In this document: positions 61,924 to 64,000 of the stretch, one piece after another
Numbering within the stretch: the stretch's first letter is position 1
How the letters are laid out: the number at the start of each line of letters is the position of its first letter
Assembly: GCF_000597725.1 (NCBI RefSeq)
Contig: NZ_JFBL01000010.1
Coordinates: 1-64,000, forward strand
Source of the DNA: Sulfurospirillum arcachonense DSM 9755
GTDB lineage: Bacteria > Campylobacterota > Campylobacteria > Campylobacterales > Sulfurospirillaceae
Length of the DNA stretch: 64,000 nucleotides
Direction of reading: 5' to 3'
Notes under the pieces: generated by a model
What the model was told of the DNA's origin: nothing
The model's database searches: none
Seen by the model: only the letters and a program-made list of their open reading frames with translations
Translations under genes and position numbers: made by a program

Positions 61924-61950
61924 ATACTTATGAACTTTGTTCATGAGTAT
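61924..61950. promoter_or_regulatory. Dyad 2 in the divergent control region
   Basis: ATACTTATGAAC (61924-61935) and GTTCATGAGTAT (61939-61950) pair in 11 of 12 positions around TTT. It is either a second operator or, in the leader mRNA, a stable hairpin ahead of the small leader ORF. Confidence 0.55.
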
Positions 61951-61977
61951 TGAGAATTAAATAAAAAAGGATTTAAA

Positions 61978-62049
61978 ATGCAACAACTTGAAACTTATAT
62001 TCAAAGATTTGAACAAGCTATGTTAAAAGTCAGTAACATTCTTTTTTAA
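61978..62049 (+). CDS. Leader peptide coupled to the Y-family polymerase
   Basis: A 23-codon frame with ribosome site AAAAAAGG, peptide MQQLETYIQRFEQAMLKVSN then ILF. Its stop codon TAA shares its last A with the ATG of the polymerase gene (TAATG at 62047-62051). The polymerase has no ribosome site of its own, so this peptide probably serves translational coupling. No sequence relatives are recognised. Confidence 0.6.
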   Translation: MQQLETYIQRFEQAMLKVSNILF

Positions 62050-63308
62050 TGCTTTTTCATCTTGACCTAGATGCTTTTTATGTTTCAGCAGAGAGAAGTG
62101 TCAAAAAAAGCTTAAAAGGAAAACCAATTGTAATTGGTGGAAGAAGTGATCCATATATATTTTCAAAAGAGAGACTCAATAGAGATATAGTTTTTCAAAA
62201 TACTGGAGCATTTGTTTCTGCTGTTTTTATCGATAAAAACAAAGAAAAACTACCCGAGTATTTTAATGATAATGGAAAAACAAGAGGTATAGTCACAACT
62301 TCAAGTTATGAAGCTAGAGCATATGGTATAAAAACTGGTATGAGCATATCTGAAGCTAAAAGAAGATGTAAAAACTTAATAGTTATAAAACCAAATCATT
62401 CTTTATATCATAAATTATCACAAAATCTAAGAGAATATATGTCTTTACATGTACCCGTCATTGAACAATTTAGTATAGATGAATTTTTTTGTGATTTAGG
62501 AGGATGGATAAGTGAAAAAGATATCTATCCATTTGCAACTGAACTTCAAGCTAATATCAATAAAAAATTCGGATTACCCTGTTCTATTGGTATTGCTAAG
62601 TCAAAGTGGACAGCAAAATTGGCTACTGAATTTGCAAAACCTTATGGTATCAAAAAGATTGACGATACCGATGGATTTATAAAAACTGTTCCTATTGAAA
62701 AATTTCCAGGAATCGGTAAAGCAATGCAAAAGAAACTCCATAAATATAAAAAATTTACATTGGGAGATATTAAAGAATCAAAAATACTTCTTTATTCATG
62801 GGGAAATAGTGGTAAAAATATCTATAATAGAGTTTGCGGAGAAGACAACGAACCCGTTATTGAAAAAATTGGTAGAAAATCTGTTGGTATTTCAAGAACT
62901 TTTGATGCTATTATCAATAGAAAAGAACTTATAAGAAGACTATTTATACTCTCTAGACATGTTGTATTTATGGTTTCAAAATTAGAATTAGTTCCTACAA
63001 CAATTTCCTTATCTATTAGTTACGAACACACAAACAAAAGAAAACAACTCACTTTTAATAGACTTTTTAATGAGCATTTTTTAACATCAACGGTGATTCA
63101 AACTTTTCAGGAATTAGACCAAAGCTCTACTAATAAAGTGATAAAGCTTTCTATCACTTTATCAAATTTTATTCAAAAAGAAAAATTAAATCCTTCTGTA
63201 CTTGATATAGAAAAAGATTTAAAACATCACTCTTTAATGAATGTTAATCTTGGACTAAGAAAAAAATATGGAATTGATATATTACGAAGTGCAAAAGAAC
63301 TCCTCTAG
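62049..63308 (+). CDS. Y-family DNA polymerase (DinB/UmuC type)
   Basis: A 419-residue translesion polymerase. Catalytic acidic residues are in MLFHLDLDAFY (Asp6, Asp8) and SIDEFF (Asp144, Glu145); the helix-hairpin-helix GIAKSKWTAKLATEFAKP and little-finger domain follow. Between IVIGGRS and RGIVTTSSYEARAYG there is an insertion of about 45 residues absent from E. coli DinB. No umuD homologue is adjacent, but the divergent S24 protein may play a similar role. Expression through the leader peptide suggests tight control. Confidence 0.93.
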   Translation: MLFHLDLDAFYVSAERSVKKSLKGKPIVIGGRSDPYIFSKERLNRDIVFQNTGAFVSAVFIDKNKEKLPEYFNDNGKTRGIVTTSSYEARAYGIKTGMSISEAKRRCKNLIVIKPNHSLYHKLSQNLREYMSLHVPVIEQFSIDEFFCDLGGWISEKDIYPFATELQANINKKFGLPCSIGIAKSKWTAKLATEFAKPYGIKKIDDTDGFIKTVPIEKFPGIGKAMQKKLHKYKKFTLGDIKESKILLYSWGNSGKNIYNRVCGEDNEPVIEKIGRKSVGISRTFDAIINRKELIRRLFILSRHVVFMVSKLELVPTTISLSISYEHTNKRKQLTFNRLFNEHFLTSTVIQTFQELDQSSTNKVIKLSITLSNFIQKEKLNPSVLDIEKDLKHHSLMNVNLGLRKKYGIDILRSAKELL

Positions 63309-63871
63309 GAATTCTTTTTTTGTGTAGCAGCATTTAAATAATACCAAAGCCCTCCTAATAGAGTAAGAACTATAAGAGGTCCTAACCAAGGATAGGTACT
63401 AAAATAACTTGAAGCTTTTGTAAGTGTTTCACCTGCTGTAAAACTTAGGTATCCTAACCCTATTGCCCATATTAAAGCCGAAATAATATTCAGTATATTA
63501 AACTTTATAGCTGAATATTTAGTCATGCCAATTCCTATTGGAATAAGTGTTTTTATACCATATACAAACTTTTGAAAAAAGATAATTTTATCACCATATT
63601 TTTTCATCATAATATGACTCAAAGCTAATTTTCTTCTATGTTTCTTTAAATATGGCATCATTTGTTCTTTATTATACCTACTTATATAAAACAAAAGTGA
63701 ATCTCCTAAAGCATTTGCTACAAATGCAACTGCAATAGATGTTGTTAAATCCATTTTACCAGCATAGGAAAGTATACCTGCTGCAATTATTGCAACCATT
63801 CCACCCCCTAATGAGTAGAAAAAAAGTATTATATATCCATATGTTGATAGTGAGTTTATTATATCTTCCAC
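63305..63871 (-). CDS. DedA family membrane protein
   Basis: A 188-residue VTT/SNARE-associated domain protein with about five membrane segments. The motifs GALGDSLLFYISRY-type (here ANALGDSLLFYISRY) and FFQKFVYGIKTLIPIGIGMTKYSAIKF are family markers, with the conserved Gly-rich and Arg/Lys positions. The family probably flips lipids or affects membrane potential. GTG start at 63871. It overlaps the polymerase stop by four bases on the opposite strand. Confidence 0.92.
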   Translation of the reverse strand: MEDIINSLSTYGYIILFFYSLGGGMVAIIAAGILSYAGKMDLTTSIAVAFVANALGDSLLFYISRYNKEQMMPYLKKHRRKLALSHIMMKKYGDKIIFFQKFVYGIKTLIPIGIGMTKYSAIKFNILNIISALIWAIGLGYLSFTAGETLTKASSYFSTYPWLGPLIVLTLLGGLWYYLNAATQKKNS

Positions 63872-63875
63872 AAAA

Positions 63876-64000
63876 TTACCTTGTCAAATTTTCTATGTTT
63901 TTTAAAAATTCTTGTACACTATATACATCACTCAAATTTTCAGAAGTTACTATTTTATTTACACTAATATCTCCACCATAAAGAGCTTTATTCTTATTTT
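63876..64000 (-). CDS. C-terminus of a probable ABC transporter ATPase (partial)
   Basis: The last 41 codons of a gene that runs off the right edge. The visible part, with NKALYGGDISVNKIVTSENL followed by SDVYSVQEFL, resembles the tail of FecE/BtuD-type ABC ATPases for iron siderophores or cobalamin, where a gene often ends in TPENLxxVYGV. The stop is four bases before the DedA start, so they would be co-transcribed. Too short for a sure call. Confidence 0.5.
   Translation of the reverse strand, partial: NKNKALYGGDISVNKIVTSENLSDVYSVQEFLKNIENLTR

Overview
The window is AT-rich bacterial chromosome carrying ordinary, densely packed housekeeping genes, and it looks like a motile, free-living member of the Campylobacterota (Epsilonproteobacteria), perhaps close to Arcobacter or Sulfurimonas. 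The evidence is the flagellar gene order (flgI, rod-binding FlgJ, flgM, flgN, flgK; flaG, fliD, fliS, fliT-like), sigma-28 and sigma-54 type promoter sequences, a stand-alone atpB, a RibBA with a degraded second half, an HdrB-like/DUF5644 gene pair, a neelaredoxin-type superoxide reductase and many Cache/PAS/GGDEF signalling proteins. I see no CRISPR array, no complete insertion sequence and no prophage.

Layout. 1-1.16 kb: a non-housekeeping patch with short inverted repeats around one unknown gene. 1.2-5.1 kb: ygiQ, an amino-acid ABC binding protein and permease separated by an in-frame amber codon, and an unknown gene behind a sigma-28 type promoter. 5.1-7.8 kb: a zinc module: Fur-family regulator, two copies of a Zur-like operator, znuA and a fused ZevA-ZevB-like exporter/importer. 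7.9-10.4 kb: a small lipoprotein, then motA-motB-fliP on the minus strand. 10.6-17 kb: plus-strand cluster glmU, coaBC, a FliK-like unknown, uppS, prepilin peptidase, lptF/G-like permease, truA. 17-26.5 kb: one long minus-strand cluster atpB, small membrane protein, thiE-like, gatB, potassium channel, TrkA-N protein, gpsA, nagZ, pseudo-dihydroorotase, Memo-like, dgkA. 26.7-38 kb: unknown exported protein, then flagellar genes with a lone peptide-type ABC permease and a TIGR02757 gene. 37.7-46.4 kb: two c-di-GMP proteins, aldo/keto reductase, EamA transporter, methyltransferase, pseudopilin. 46.4-48.4 kb: RNase P RNA, truD, tRNA-Gln and initiator tRNA-Met. 48.5-61 kb: ribBA, ogt, ybgC, type 4 uracil-DNA glycosylase, superoxide reductase, the HdrB-like/DUF5644 pair, thiL, a DsbA/DsbB-like pair, an SDR enzyme, an EptA-like transferase, a double haemerythrin and a cyclophilin. 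61-64 kb: an S24-type self-cleaving repressor divergent from a Y-family DNA polymerase, then a DedA protein and the tail of a probable ABC ATPase.

The strongest candidates for something undescribed are: (a) a 12-bp palindrome, TTTACATGTAAA, that occurs perfectly at least eleven times and in many near copies, in genes as well as between them, read in proteins as LHVK or TCK; (b) the compact repressor/leader-peptide/Y-polymerase module at 61.1-63.3 kb, a possible stand-alone damage response in a phylum where LexA is usually missing; (c) the zinc module with the fused ZevAB-like protein; (d) a flaG-fliDS promoter whose spacer contains a run of 14 A; and (e) genes whose start is not ATG, GTG or TTG (the ABC permease at about 3.72 kb and the EamA transporter at 44.15 kb).
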